Shown: positions 1 to 11,149 of the stretch, in pieces
How the letters are laid out: the number at the start of each line of letters is the position of its first letter
How positions within the stretch are numbered: the stretch's first letter is position 1
From: Dastarcus helophoroides
Taxonomy: Eukaryota > Arthropoda > Insecta > Coleoptera > Bothrideridae
NCBI GenBank assembly: GCA_028583605.1
Contig: CM053331.1
Location: 11,764,857-11,828,856, forward strand
Direction: 5' to 3'
DNA: 64,000 nucleotides
Notes under the pieces: generated by a model
The model's database searches: none
The model's input: only the letters and a program-made list of their open reading frames with translations
Told to the model about the DNA's origin: nothing
Program-made: the position numbers and the translations under genes

Positions 1-1600
1 AATTTTCGACTTTTGCTTTAAAATCTGGATTTTTTTTTTTTTAATTTTAATTTATTATAAAAAGTTCGACATTTTTTAATATTTCGATAATTTTTAAAAG
101 TTCATCTCTCAATTTTAACATTTTTAAAAATTTCAGAATTTTTTCCCAATCAATTCGTCTTTTTTTATAGTTTGACTTTTTGACAGTTTGGAATTTTTGA
201 AAATTCTACATTTTCCAAATTTTGAAATTATTTTAAAAATTTTGTATTCTGAACTTGTTTTTGAAAATTTGCCATTTTTTAGATTTCTGCACTTTTAAAA
301 CTACTATTTTTTAAGTTTCGACTTTTTTTGAAATGTTTCCATTTTTTCAAATCTCTATATTTTTTTTAAATTTCAAATTCTTATTATTCCAAACTCTTAA
401 CTTTTCAAAAACTTAATTTATTTTAAATTGGTAAATAAAACTAAAACAAATAAACAATAAAAATTAAAAAATAGTAAAAAAAGGCTAATAAAATGACTCC
501 CGGAAACATTCCATGCGATTTTTATTTTTATAGTTGGTATTTAAGGAAATGCAAATTTTCAGATTTTTTGTTTTATATTTTTTTCTGAGGTTAATAATAA
601 CGATGGAACAAATCTGATGAAAGCATCTCCAAAAAAAACTTAAATAATGTCGTCAATTTTTTCATGCGACGTTTCGTTTTTGAGCAACCATCATCCTTGC
701 ATTTTTTTTAAATATGGTCCTTACATTTTTATTGCAACTTTTAAAATCCTTTATAATCTGAGTTGGGTTTCGGAAAATTGTTCACAATTTACGTTTTTCA
801 ATTTTTTTTAAAGTTAGTAAGTATATATTTCTTTAAGAATCTCGACCGTTTTAAAACAATTCTAAATTTCTTCACAATTCGACAATTTTTTAAAATTCAA
901 CTTTTTCAACAATTTGGAAAAGTTTTCAAAATTTTACTTTTTTTCCAAATTTTAGAACTAAGTACTATAAGTGTGCCCATTTTCGTTTTTAACATTTTTT
1001 TTAAGTGTTTTATAATTAGCCTTTTTTCAATGTTTAATTTTTTAAATTGCCATTTTATAAATGTCGACTTTTTCGCAAATGAATTTTTTAAAGATACCAA
1101 CTTATTCCAAACTTTTAATTTTTCTATAGATACGACTCTAAAAATATAGATTTCTTTGTATATCAACTTTTTCAAAACTTGACATTTTTTTTAATTTCGC
1201 TCTTTTGGAAATTGTGACTTTTTACAATTTCATTATTTATTTTAAATTAGTACGTTACACATAAGAATGTTTTTTTTTAATTTCAATTATTTTTCAAATC
1301 TCGACATTTTTTAAAATTTCCCCTTATTTTTTTTAATTTACTTTTCTAAATTATGCTTTTTCTAAAAACTTCAGTTTTTTTAACAAAAGTATACGATTCT
1401 TCAAAAATTTTTTGACAGTTTATACCTTTTTTGATAATTTCAACTCTAGAATTTAGATTTTTTTTAAATTTCGTCTATCATTCAAACTATTCTCAAGTTT
1501 TTGAATTGTTTAGCAAATTTCGTCGTTAAAAAATTCGACTTTTCTTCAGTTTCAGCTATTTTTCGAAATTTTTAGACTTTTTAAAATGTTGATAAGGTGT
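1..1600. repeat. T-rich degenerate short-period repeat
   Basis: The + strand is dominated by variants of one short phrase (a T run, then TTTCGACTTTTT, then GAAAATTTT) recurring every 20-40 bases with heavy divergence. The strand asymmetry (T and CGACTTT on +) is constant throughout. The open frames here (for example 763-1149 +, 906-1175 -) translate to F/K-rich low-complexity protein and are not credible genes. The same motif recurs elsewhere in the window, so this is a decayed satellite or simple-repeat-derived family. Confidence 0.75.
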
Positions 1601-2654
1601 CTTACAGTCGCACATCAGTGCTAATCTGAACCAACTGTATATTTAAAGCCATTTTATTCTACTTGTCTTCTCACAATCATCTCACAACCTTTGTTACCCT
1701 TTGTTTACAAACCAAAGTAATGACTGATTAGATTAGAGCTTTGACATTTGGTGTGTTGGCTATTTGATCTACTGATATACAGACCAATAGGTTTGAACAT
1801 TTATTAGATTCGAAGTTTGGAAACCAAAGACCGGTTACGATCTTGTTAGATCTCGTCAGTTTGGTATATCCAACTCGAATGCTAACAAATGTTCTGACAA
1901 GTAAGTACTAAAGAATCAACGAACGTCAAGCGTGTGACTCTCAGACTACCGCCACCTATTGGTCCATAGAAAAAACTATGGCCATCGCCAACAAACTTGC
2001 ATATTTGATTTACGTTAATTCCAGGAGCGGATTAAGATTGTAGAGGCCCTTTGCAACAAACTGGTGAGGGCCCATGCGAAATTCAAAAATTTTCTATATC
2101 GTGTTTACGACAATGTTAAAAACTTTTTTCCTAACGTGTTTACAATATTTTTGATGACTAAAAAAAATCATCAATTTTTTTGTGGGGATCCCTGTGCAGT
2201 TGCACATCCTTAAATCCAGGAGATGCGATCGTATCTCAAAAATTGCACATATTTTGCACTTTCGCACCTGAATCTGTTTTAATACTTTAATCCAGAACAA
2301 ATTTTCCATAAAATTCAAAAGCAGGGAATTAATACTTTCTATTTTCACTACCGCTTTCGTTTACCTTCTCCTCATAGAGAAAAATAGCTCTGGATATTTT
2401 GTGTTTTTTTTTTAATTTATTAATGGTCTAATTCAGAAATTCAGATATGTAAAGGCAAGTTTTTCGAATTTATTGAAGTGAAAACTTCTTTAGGCGCGCT
2501 AAGCGACTAAATATAGGGGGGAAATGGATGGAATTGCCATATATATAATCCACATATATCGCTATTGCGTTACCAAAAACGCTCTTTGAACTACTAGTCC
2601 ATTGCTCTACCTCGGCGCCATTGAATTTATATTGAATATGCCAAAATATGTATA
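1601..2654. other. Unassigned AT-rich interval
   Basis: No gene, RNA or terminal repeat could be supported here. The base composition is less skewed than the T-rich repeat to the left. A stretch around 2040-2080 rich in GGCCC looks like a fragment of some dispersed repeat, but I could not name it. The minus-strand frames at 2094-2348 and 2470-2691 have no recognisable domain. Confidence 0.4.
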
Positions 2655-2658
2655 CTAT

Positions 2659-3011
2659 TGTTGCGGGGTATCGGTTCGAATTGATTAACAAGTGAATTGA
2701 ATAATACCCACTTTATTTCCAAACTAAACTCGGAACACTACAACTGAGTAATTAACTCACTTATTGACTTTTAACTACTAACTCACTAATTACACTGACT
2801 GACTCTAACTAACTGACTCAAGAGAGAGGAGACCGCCTTATATAGTTTTGGCTTCTAGGTTCTAGAAAAATCTCGCAAACAGGGCTTATCGTTTGCCAAA
2901 ATTTCTGGAATGTTTATCTGCCGTTTTCTCCATTATCGCGGCCGCTTTCCCCTTATCAGATCTTTCTAGAAACTTTTCTTACGTACTAAATTCAATTCAC
3001 ATTTCGTTACA
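2659..3011 (-). mobile_element. Solo LTR, copy 1, with CTAT target duplication
   Basis: This 353-bp block reads, on the minus strand, TGTAACGAAA...CCGCAACA, so it has the TG...CA ends of an LTR. It is flanked by the 4-bp direct repeat CTAT at 2655-2658 and 3012-3015. On the minus strand it carries TATATAAGG near 2835-2845 as a TATA box and AATAAAG (complement near 2710-2716) as a polyadenylation signal near the 3' end, in the order expected for U3-R-U5. A clearly related 350-bp block lies at 58513-58862. No internal region remains, so it is a solo LTR. A Gypsy-type origin is likely but rests only on LTR structure. Confidence 0.8.
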
Positions 3012-3015
3012 CTAT

Positions 3016-6000
3016 AATTGTTTAAATTTTGTTTTAGTTTAATTATTATTATTATTATTTGTAATCTCTTCGTAAGCGAAAATGGCATATATTAGAAAAA
3101 AAGCCGGCAAAATTCTGCTAGGCCGGCAGACCTCAATTCAAAATGCGTCGAGGGAGACAACGGCAATAAAGACAAGAAAGGCGAACCTACAATATAGTAG
3201 CTCTACGCATCTCCTTGCTAGTGACTTATAACTTTTTACCTACACTATTACCAACTCATTAATGATTTTGTTTAAATTTTTTAGTTGTCAATTTTGTACA
3301 GGTGACAATTACAAAGAAACAATCTGAATTATAGAGAAGGCAATTGAAATCTAATAAATTTGGAACTTTAAGAAGACAATTGTGAGAACGTTTTGAAGTT
3401 TTTAAAAATGAAAGAAAAATGTTTTGATCATTTACTTAGTTTAATTGAAACCAGAGGGAAATATCCTAAAATTACATTGAATTTCAAGAAGAATTAATTA
3501 GAGTTTGAAGATTTTTCATTCCTTTCTTTATGAGCAAAGTTTAATGTATCCTTTTCATGTGGCTGAGTGAACTATTTCTTTATTCACACATATTTTGCCT
3601 ATCGACACATCCAACGAACACGGTAGCAACTCATTATTGGCAGTGTTAAGATAATTCAAATTAAAGTGTTTGCATCATATTTTTTTGAAATATCTTGCAA
3701 TTTGCTATGCAAATATAAAATTCAGGTAATGTGACTGGTTTTTTAATACGCAGTAACTTAAAATAGACAATATCAAAGACTAGATCGTATACAAATATAA
3801 AACATAAAAACTAAATTATTCGAATTTACAAAATATGAAATTTTTATTTTTGATATTAAAGTTTAAAAATTAAATTCAAAAGAAAACACTGTTATATCAT
3901 AGTTTTACGTTTTCACTTCTGTCGTCAGTCCCCATAACTGCCCAATTTTTTGGTCTTTCGAGTTTCTCGTAATTCGCGATTTTCAAAAATTTCCAAATTT
4001 ACGTCATCTACATCGAATGAATAATTAATTTTAATTTGTATTGACAATATAGTTGTTTCAAGGCACTTATTGTTAAATAAAGAATCTGTTTATAGCCAAG
4101 CTACAATTTATCCTATTCTTGCTTTTGCAGCGTAAATATCTGTTCTGTCATAATGTTCAACCGTTTTCAATTGAATCGGCAAATGCTGAAACACCGACAA
4201 TAAAATCAAAAATAATTTCATTCATATATCACTCTCATTTATATTGTTGTCATGAGCTGTTAACAAATACTTACGCAAGACAGCCAATAAGCCCTAAATA
4301 TAAATTAGCTAATTTATAACATACAATATAAAATCAACATGTTAAATTAGAAATGGTTCGAATGCAATCTTCTGAAGATGTATAAAATGTCATCTCCATA
4401 CTTAATCAGGTATGTAGGTTCTTACAATTACTCATATTTTCGTTCAATTTCTCCATCTCAGGTAATTATTTTCGATTTAGGTAGAGGCCAAACATTTTAT
4501 TGAAAACGATGCGGGTACAATTAATAAGACATTTTAGCAATATAATTGAAAATTAGACCTACGTGCACATAACGTGTATACGTAATTAAAAGTTGTGAAA
4601 AAGTATTGCATTACATTCTTAGTACATCAATTTTGTTCATCAACGTGAGTGTTATTGCCAACCATAAATATGGATGTTTTCAAAAATCCTACCTAGATCT
4701 TTTTTTATAAATCATAAAATTATTGAAATATTTAGAAAATTTTTATTGAAAATGAAACTGTGATCAGTTACAAGTATCTACGAAAAATGATATCGTTCAA
4801 CAAATGTCTACCACGACTGCGTTTGCAAATATGCAGAAGAACATTTTCGACACCTTTTCTGCCAAAATTATTTACTTCATTGTAATTCCGCGTATTTTTT
4901 TTAAATGTGGCTTGTTGCCAAATAATCTTGATGAAGTCTGGGTTTCAAAAATCACCAATGAAAATAATCGATCGAAGATGAAATGATCTTCCTTGCTGAA
5001 GATTATCTTATGAAAGATAAACATTATTTTTTTTGCTCTGATGAATTGTCTGCGTTTCCGATTGTATGTTAGCTTTAATTCTTGAGATCATTGTATCGCA
5101 TTAAATGTAAATATTTGTGCAAAATTCTCCAAACACTCGATGCACTAAAATCCAACTCTTATGAACAACGTTAAGTAAATGTTCCTTCATATAGCAAACT
5201 TTGAGCAACAGCAGGCAATATTTTCTTCATTACGAGCATTTTTGTTCCACTAGACTTTGGTTCTTGATTTATTATGAATGGAATCATCTTTTTTACAAAC
5301 CTTTGAATTAGGGAATCATTTAGACGATTTAAATTTCAAATAAAATCATAATTGTTGCTAAATATTAATTTTAAAGAACATTGCTTTCATAGTACGATTG
5401 AATAATTTTAATGAGTTGTTCTTGCGTGTACGTCTCCATGGTTAAAATTGTACATCATTCTAGTTGTTCAATATGAATTTTGACATTTAAACAAATATGC
5501 CGTTCAAGAGATATTTACTAACATCTAGGCGCCTCTTTAAGAAAATTCTTTATTTTAAAACCGATAACCTTAACTTTTAGAGATACTGGAATTTTTGCAC
5601 AAAAGTAATCAGAAGATTGATCCAGTAAATTACGCTTTACGGTTTGCCTTTTTTTTAAATCAGCTGCTTCTTATTGTGAGATAAAGCCAGTTACTGGCGG
5701 ACCATACAAGGGAAAGTAAAACAAAAGTAAGTTCAATTGTCGTTCATAAATCCTACTTCTCCCAAGAGTTTTTACAAATATAAATATAATGAAATTCTAA
5801 ATTATTCAAGGTAGTCTAATGGGACTACTTTGCTTTCCTTATTTGAATGAAAATTGCTCTCATTTTCTGATGACTCCATAAATTATCGTTGTTTTTTATC
5901 CAGTGGGGAACAACCTTCCCATATTTACCTTGCATGCAGTAAGACGATAATCACTTTAATTGATTTTAAGGATACAATTATTTATAAATACCGGTGATAA

Positions 6001-6650
6001 GTTTCCAGCTTATAGCCGTCGCATACAAATGTTAATTAATTATTTATTATAAATCACTAGCAACACCTCGCGGAGCATCACTAAAAAAATTGAGAATCTT
6101 ATAACCATTTTTATGATTACTTAATACCAACTGAATCATTGTTTCAAAGTGACTGCCATAAACAGGAATTTCTTCCTATACACAAATTAAATACCTACGT
6201 TTCGTGCTTACACATTATGTGTAAAAGCCATGTCATAAACGATTTATACATAAATGCATATTTACGTGCCACTATTAACATAATAAATATGCAAAGATGT
6301 TTTGTAATCAGGATTACCAATGGAATATGGTTGGATTAAGTTATAAATTCTGGGGTTAAGGACCACCCTGCAAAATGCTAAATAATATGTTTCACAAAAT
6401 TAATTATCTACTGACTTTAAGTAAGCAGGTTCTTCCAAAGGATAAGAAAATAATGGTATTAGTTCATAAATATTAATCAACTACGTAAATTTGTGTGGTT
6501 TGCGCTTTAAAGGTTGATATAATTATGCAAGGAGTACAATTAAATTATTATATTCCGTTAAAAGTGAATACAAATTTTAAAACAATGGGAAGCTGAGGGA
6601 ACTGGCAATTACGACTTTTTCTTTTCTGAAACGTCCAGTTTAAAGTCGAA
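3016..6650. other. Unassigned interval with one tiny ORF
   Basis: This 3.6-kb AT-rich stretch has no recognisable gene or terminal repeat. The only item with unusual composition is a 49-codon ORF at 3082-3231 (+), in a locally GC-richer patch just right of the solo LTR. Its product starts MAYIRKKAGKILLGRQTSIQ, is basic, and matches no family I recognise. The frames at 4119-4319, 4804-4986 and 6139-6339 look like chance openings. Confidence 0.35.
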
Positions 6651-6655
6651 AACTC

Positions 6656-6812
6656 GTATACAAATCTTGTCCCTTGAAACCAAGAAAGATTAAGAAACAT
6701 TAACACTTGCTCTAACGCTAAACACAACTCTTGTTGTGTTTTCTAATCTTTCTTGGTTTCAAGGGGCAAGAATTTTTGAAGGTAACCAAGGACCAGTCCA
6801 TTCCACCAAAAT
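6656..6812. repeat. Foldback repeat family FB1, copy A (short loop)
   Basis: Inverted arms (ACAAATCTTGTCCCTTGAAA at 6660-6679 and its complement at about 6757-6775) continue inward through AAGAAAGATTA and AACACAA-type segments. The middle is reduced to about 40 bases, and the inner hammerhead-like segment of other copies is missing. To the right the copy carries the family's asymmetric flank (GAAGGTAACCAAGGACCAGT, 6778-6797, then CCACCAAAA). Related copies lie at 9880, 36229, 45195 and 48150. Non-autonomous, with no coding potential. Confidence 0.8.
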
Positions 6813-6896
6813 GAAAGTCGAAAGTTCGAAAAAAAGGTTGAGATATTACTATAAATCAAAATTTGTAGCAAACATTTTAATTAAATCTTTTTTTTA

Positions 6897-6998
6897 AGTA
6901 CAGTTCATTCCAAAAGCGAATTCCATTATGCCATTGAAGCACTATGATAAGGAGGCAGAAGTAACAAGAGATGACGATGAACTGCCGCTTTAAATGAG
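6897..6998 (-). mobile_element. LINE 3'-end fragment (minus)
   Basis: On the minus strand this interval aligns by eye to the 3' tail seen at 13380-13490 and 31940-32040 (GCAGTTCATCGTCATCTC, then TGCTTCAATGGCATAATGG, then GGATT/GGAAT...AAC). It is a roughly 100-bp, strongly diverged piece of the same Jockey/CR1-type LINE family. It holds no useful reading frame. Confidence 0.6.
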
Positions 6999-7039
6999 GT
7001 TAGATGTAATTATCGAATTTCCACTGTTTTTTTCTCAAA

Positions 7040-9870
7040 ATTTGTTTTTCTTCTTAAAGATTACACTTTATTTAATAATTTTTGCGCTTTTTTACTAAAA
7101 AAATTTCAATTCTTTTTGGCTTTTTCCCAAAATTTCGATATTTTATCAAAATTTCTCATTCAGATTTTTCGGCAAAATCTTCATCTTTTCAAATTTTAAC
7201 TTTTTCTTATTCTTACTTTTTTCCAAATTGTCAGCTTTTCCATTTTTTTATATTCTACTTTTTTAAAAGTTAAATTGTTATTTTAAATATACATTTTCGG
7301 TGAAAATGCAATTTCGAATTCTTTATGTAAATTTTGACCTTCTCAAAATTTTGATTTTTTCTCAAAACTGGGTCTTCGAAATTTTGACTTTCTCGAAATT
7401 TTGCCTTTTTGAAAATTTCGTTTGTAAAAGTTTGATACATTTCTTTTAATTTCTATTTTTTTCTCATAATTTCAACATACTTCCACAAATTTCAATTTTC
7501 TAACACCAGAATATCAACTTTTCTAAGAGACATCAGTGGAAACCTACGCAAAACTAAAAAGACTACAGTGGGAAGGATATGTAGCAAGGATGGAAGACTG
7601 CAGAGCTCCAAAAAAGGCTATCAATGGAAAAATGGATGGTAAAAGAGCAGTAGGAAAACCGAGAAGGAGATGGAAAGACGGAGTCAGGGAAGACGCACAT
7701 AATGTCGCGCAAGTAGAGCGTTGGAGAAATACAGCTCTGGATAGAATAGTATGGAAGAGGAAGCTGGAGGAGGCCAGGGCCAGAAATCGGGATGTAGCGC
7801 CATAGGAGGAGGAGGAGGAAAAGGAACAGCAGAATATAAAATGAGTTTTGCAATTCCTCAAAATTTTTATTTCTTCTCTTATAGTTTTGTTTTTCGACTT
7901 TTTCCTCAAGAATTGCGAGTTTTTTACTTATCAGAATTTTAACTTTTTTTTAAATCTCCACTTTGTTATAAAAATATTGCTTTTATTTTTTCCAAAATTT
8001 TGACTTTCCGAAGATAACGAGTTATTTCTCAAAAACTTCAGCTTCACAATTTTTTTAAGAAATTTTGACAACTTTCTTAAAGTCTTGTCAGGTTTAAATT
8101 TCGATTTTTTTTCTAGCTCATCTTTCTTTCTCAAAATTTCTATTATTTTGAAAATTTTGACTTTCTTGAAGTTGAAGGTTTTTTTTTGCTTTGATTTCAA
8201 TGTTTCGACATATCCAACAAAATATTCATTTTTCTAACAAAATATTTATCCTCAAAATTTTCAATCATTTCTCGAAATTTCAACAAAAATAATAACATAC
8301 GAGGATGTCGTGAAGTTTCATAAATTTGAGGAAAAGGTCGAAAATTTCGATATAAAAGTCGGAAGCGAAAAGGTACTTGAAATTTCAAGAAAAAAGTTAA
8401 AAAGTCGAAATTAAAAAATCGGAGACGAAACTGTTCTAGATAAAATGTCACGAAAAGAGACAAATTTTAAGAAAAAAAAGTCGTAATTTCGAGAAAAGAT
8501 TGGGATTTCGTAAATCTCCAAACGTCGGAGAAAAAGTGAAAGTTTCCAAAACCAAAAAAATTTTTAACAGACACAAGATTTTTCAAAAAATGCTACATTT
8601 TCCCAAACAAGCAAGATTTTTTGACACAAATGAAATTTTACAAAAAAAAAACGAAATTTTGGGGAAAAAGCGAAATTTTGTAAAAAAACATAAAATTTTG
8701 TAACAAATGCAAAATTTCACAAGGAATAAAATTCGAAATTCCGCATTAGAAATGCTTTTATTTTATAAAGGACTAGCATGTCTTTTGCTCGAAATTCGAC
8801 CAGTTGTATCTATAAAGAACTCGATTGTTTTGCACATAAGTAATTGATATTTATTTATGTGCAAATTTTCAACACTCACGTAGACGATATAAGGTAAAAA
8901 TAGGATTACGACTTTGATCGATAATTTCAGCTTTTTACAAATTTTCGGTTTTTTTTTTGAAAATTTTATTTTCGTTGTATTTTGCCCTTTTCTCGAAACT
9001 TCAACTTTTTTTGAACATTGTGAATCTTGATTGTTAATCCAACTTTTATTTTAAATTTCAATTTAAAAAAAAACAGATTTCATTTTGATAATTTCGACTT
9101 TTAAAAGAAATAGAATTTTTTGAAATTTTGACTATTTTGAAAATCTTGACTTCAAAATTTGAACATTTTCCGAAAAATTTGACTTTTTTATTCAGACTTT
9201 TTCTAAAAATAGTAATGTTTTTTTGAAATTTTGACCACCTATATATTTCGACTTTTTGAACTTTCGACTCTTTTTGAAAATCTCGCTTTTGAGAAAGTTT
9301 TCTTCTAAAAAGCTTGGATTTTCTTAACCATTTTGACGTTTTTAAACATTTAACCTTCTAAGTTTTGACTTTTTGAGAAATGCAATCCAAATTTCGATCT
9401 TTTGACAGTTTTGTTTTTAAATTCCCATTTTTAGAATTATTATCAAAAAAAAAACATATTTCTTTTTGATAATTTTGACTTTTGTAAAAAACAGAATTTT
9501 CTGAAATCTTTATTATTTTGAAAATATTAACTTTAAAATTTGAACTTTTTCCCACAAATTTGACTTTTTTATTTAGACCTTTTCTGAAATTATTTCTGTT
9601 TTTTGAACTTTTGACCACCTAAATATTTCGACTTTTTCAAACTTTTGACTCTTTTTGAAAATGTCGCTTTTTTCTCTTCTAAAATATTTCGACTTTCTCA
9701 ACAATTTTGACTCTTTTAAACATTTAGCTTTTTAGGTTTTGGCTTTTTTGAGATATGCATCCAAAATTTTGATCTTTGACAGTTTTGTTTTTAAAATTCC
9801 CATTTTCTAAATTTCTACTTTTTTGAAAAAAGTTATTTTTAATATCCATGTGTTTGAAAGTTTTGCCTTT
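7040..9870. repeat. T-rich degenerate short-period repeat with an inverted block
   Basis: This continues the phrase family of 1-1600 (TTTCGACTTTTT / GAAAATTTT variants). From about 8330 to 8740 the orientation flips to A-rich with AAAGTCGAAATT-type words, then returns to T-rich at about 8930. The frames inside (7082-7273, 7931-8200, 8197-8463, 8500-8703, 9358-9618, 9724-9987) are low-complexity F/K/N-rich openings created by the repeat and are not called as genes. A LINE C-terminus at 7528-7805 is embedded in it. Confidence 0.7.
7528..7805 (+). pseudogene. LINE ORF C-terminal fragment (endonuclease-RT type)
   Basis: About 90 open codons encode LKRLQWEGYVARMEDCRAPK followed by a GKPRRRWKDGVREDA-type segment and EARARNRDVAP before a stop. 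This is the typical C-terminus of RTE-like LINE polyproteins, with the 'LxWxGHVxRMEDxRxPKKA ... GRPRxRW ... AxDRxxWRxLxEEA' pattern. The RT core is absent, so this is a 5'-truncated insertion. It is followed by a GGA-rich purine stretch, perhaps the LINE tail. It is still open while its surroundings are strongly degenerate, which suggests a younger insertion. The 3' end of the LINE at 18020-21860 is similar in kind, but I cannot say they are one family. Confidence 0.7.
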
Positions 9871-9879
9871 CTTTGAAAA

Positions 9880-10105
9880 TTGAAATACAAATCTTGTCCC
9901 CAGAAACCAAAGAAGATTAAGAAACACAACAAAGGCTGCTATAACGCGTTTCGATAGCCAAGTCATCATCTTCAGAGATTCTCTCACTATCTCTCTGAAG
10001 ATGATAGCTTGGCTATCGAAACGCGTTACAGCAACCTTTGTTGTGTTTTTTAATCTTTCTTGGATTGAGAAGACAAGATTTATATTTCAATTTTGGAAGA
10101 TAATC
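9880..10105. repeat. Foldback repeat family FB1, copy B, with hammerhead-like core
   Basis: A long hairpin: the left arm starts GAAATACAAATCTTGTCCCC (9881-9900) and the right arm ends with the complement near 10085. Between them lie AAACCAA.GAAGATTAA, ACACAACAAAGG, and then AACGCGTTTCGATAGCCAAG (left) mirrored on the right. In the right arm, CTGAAGA (9995-10001), the stem GATAGC/GCTATC (10003-10008 and 10012-10017), GAAA (10018-10021) and ACGCGT (10021-10026) have the layout of a minimal hammerhead ribozyme. The left arm holds a similar core on the minus strand. Confidence 0.85.
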
Positions 10106-10137
10106 AAGGACCAACAAAAAAAATTTTTTTAAAAGTG

Positions 10138-10620
10138 TCAAGTTATTAAAGGTGGTTTCTGTGGTCCGAAAACAGTTTTTAATAGATCTATGGCCTCATC
10201 CCATGAATTAACAGAAGCTTTTACCCCTTGGTACCACGTAGCTGCAAATCCATCAAGTAACATTGGAAGTCCTTTGAGGGCGTTTTCGTTAGATACTAAC
10301 GCGCAGTCCTTATAAATAATAATCGCGTCTATAAAAGCATTTACATCTGAGTCTTTTGTTCCGGTAAAGCGCGAAGAACAGTTCGAAAAGTTACCAGTTT
10401 GTGATTGTGCTAAACTTGGTATTACCCTACTAGGTTGATTGTTTATAGTTAACCTCGATAGGAATGTCTCAAATTGTTCGTTTGTAAACATGATATTTCC
10501 TGGCATTGTCGGACTTTGTGGTGCACAATTTTCTTCTTGAGACATGCTGCCGGTTTTATGACTACGAAGAAAGTAAACTCGCTTACCTTTCTCCTTCGTG
10601 TCAGTTTGTTCCATACACAA
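10138..10620 (-). pseudogene. Truncated Gag-like ORF of a Gypsy-type LTR element
   Basis: An open frame of 160 codons on the minus strand. Its second half has the retrotransposon Gag (capsid-like) pattern: 'F-x-D-A-I' around a helical segment, then GLPMLLDGFAATWYQGVK, then SWDEAIDLLKTVFGP. In this family the domain packages element RNA in cytoplasmic particles. It lies downstream, in minus-strand sense, of an LTR and primer binding site (10919-11148), as expected for gag. The ORF ends where T-rich repeat begins, so the nucleocapsid part and all of pol are missing. It is a truncated relic. Confidence 0.75.
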
Positions 10621-10918
10621 CGGTATCCTTACTTACATTCACCTATTTTAACCTATTAAGGCTGCTACACCCTGTATATCGGAGCCTTACCAACTGATGA
10701 TTGGTGATAGAGCGATGAACTTGCACGTAACTGACGAAAATGTCTGTAGACGCAGCAAGTTGTTTAATAGTCACCGAGTTCGTACACACTTTTTTTTTTA
10801 CAGACGTCGGGGTGTCATGCACATATAATCCCAAAATTGTCCGTGAATGAAAAATGCACTGAACGTATGTATAACAAAACACTAAAACTCTAAAACACTA
10901 TTTTCTCCGTCTCTCTGG

Positions 10919-10935
10919 CCCCACGTTGGGCGCCA
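10919..10935 (-). other. Primer binding site of the LTR element
   Basis: On the minus strand, TGGCGCCCAACGTGGGG lies immediately after the inner end of the LTR. A TGG-starting sequence of this kind at the LTR/internal junction is the tRNA primer binding site for minus-strand DNA synthesis. The priming tRNA was not determined. Confidence 0.7.
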
Positions 10936-11148
10936 CTATAACTAACTGGGTGGTTAGTGAAGATTTTTCGGGGTTTTCAGAAATAACAGAGAAAACTGTG
11001 CTATGCGGGAGTTTATTATGCTAAGTTAGGTTAGGTTACAACAACGAGCGCGGGTATCTAGATTATATATGCCGAACTCTCTTCGGAAACATCCGATCTC
11101 TGCCGGGCCAAGTGACAGGGTCGGCTTCTTGGTATTTTACGCGTTACA
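10936..11148 (-). mobile_element. 5' LTR of the Gypsy-type relic
   Basis: On the minus strand the block begins TGTAACGCG (at 11148) and runs to the primer binding site, about 213 bp. It holds a CATATATAATC TATA box near 11058-11072 and an AATAAA (complement near 11008-11016) further downstream, the order expected of an LTR. It is not the same family as the 350-bp solo LTRs at 2659 and 58513. No 3' LTR is present in the window. Confidence 0.65.
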
Positions 11149-11149
11149 A

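Noticed and set aside
763..1175. Overlapping long frames on both strands (128 aa and 89 aa)
   Set aside because: F/K/I-rich low-complexity translations generated by the T-rich repeat; no domain, no codon structure.
2560..2630. tRNA-like words on the minus strand (GGCGCCGAGGTAGAGCAATG)
   Set aside because: No acceptor stem, anticodon arm or T-loop (GGTTCGAAT) could be arranged around it.
7544..7909. Minus-strand frames of 121 and 96 aa
   Set aside because: They are antisense to the LINE C-terminus at 7528-7805, which has clear family motifs.
10643..10882. Minus-strand frame of 79 aa between LTR and gag
   Set aside because: Lies in the untranslated leader of the LTR element; no domain.
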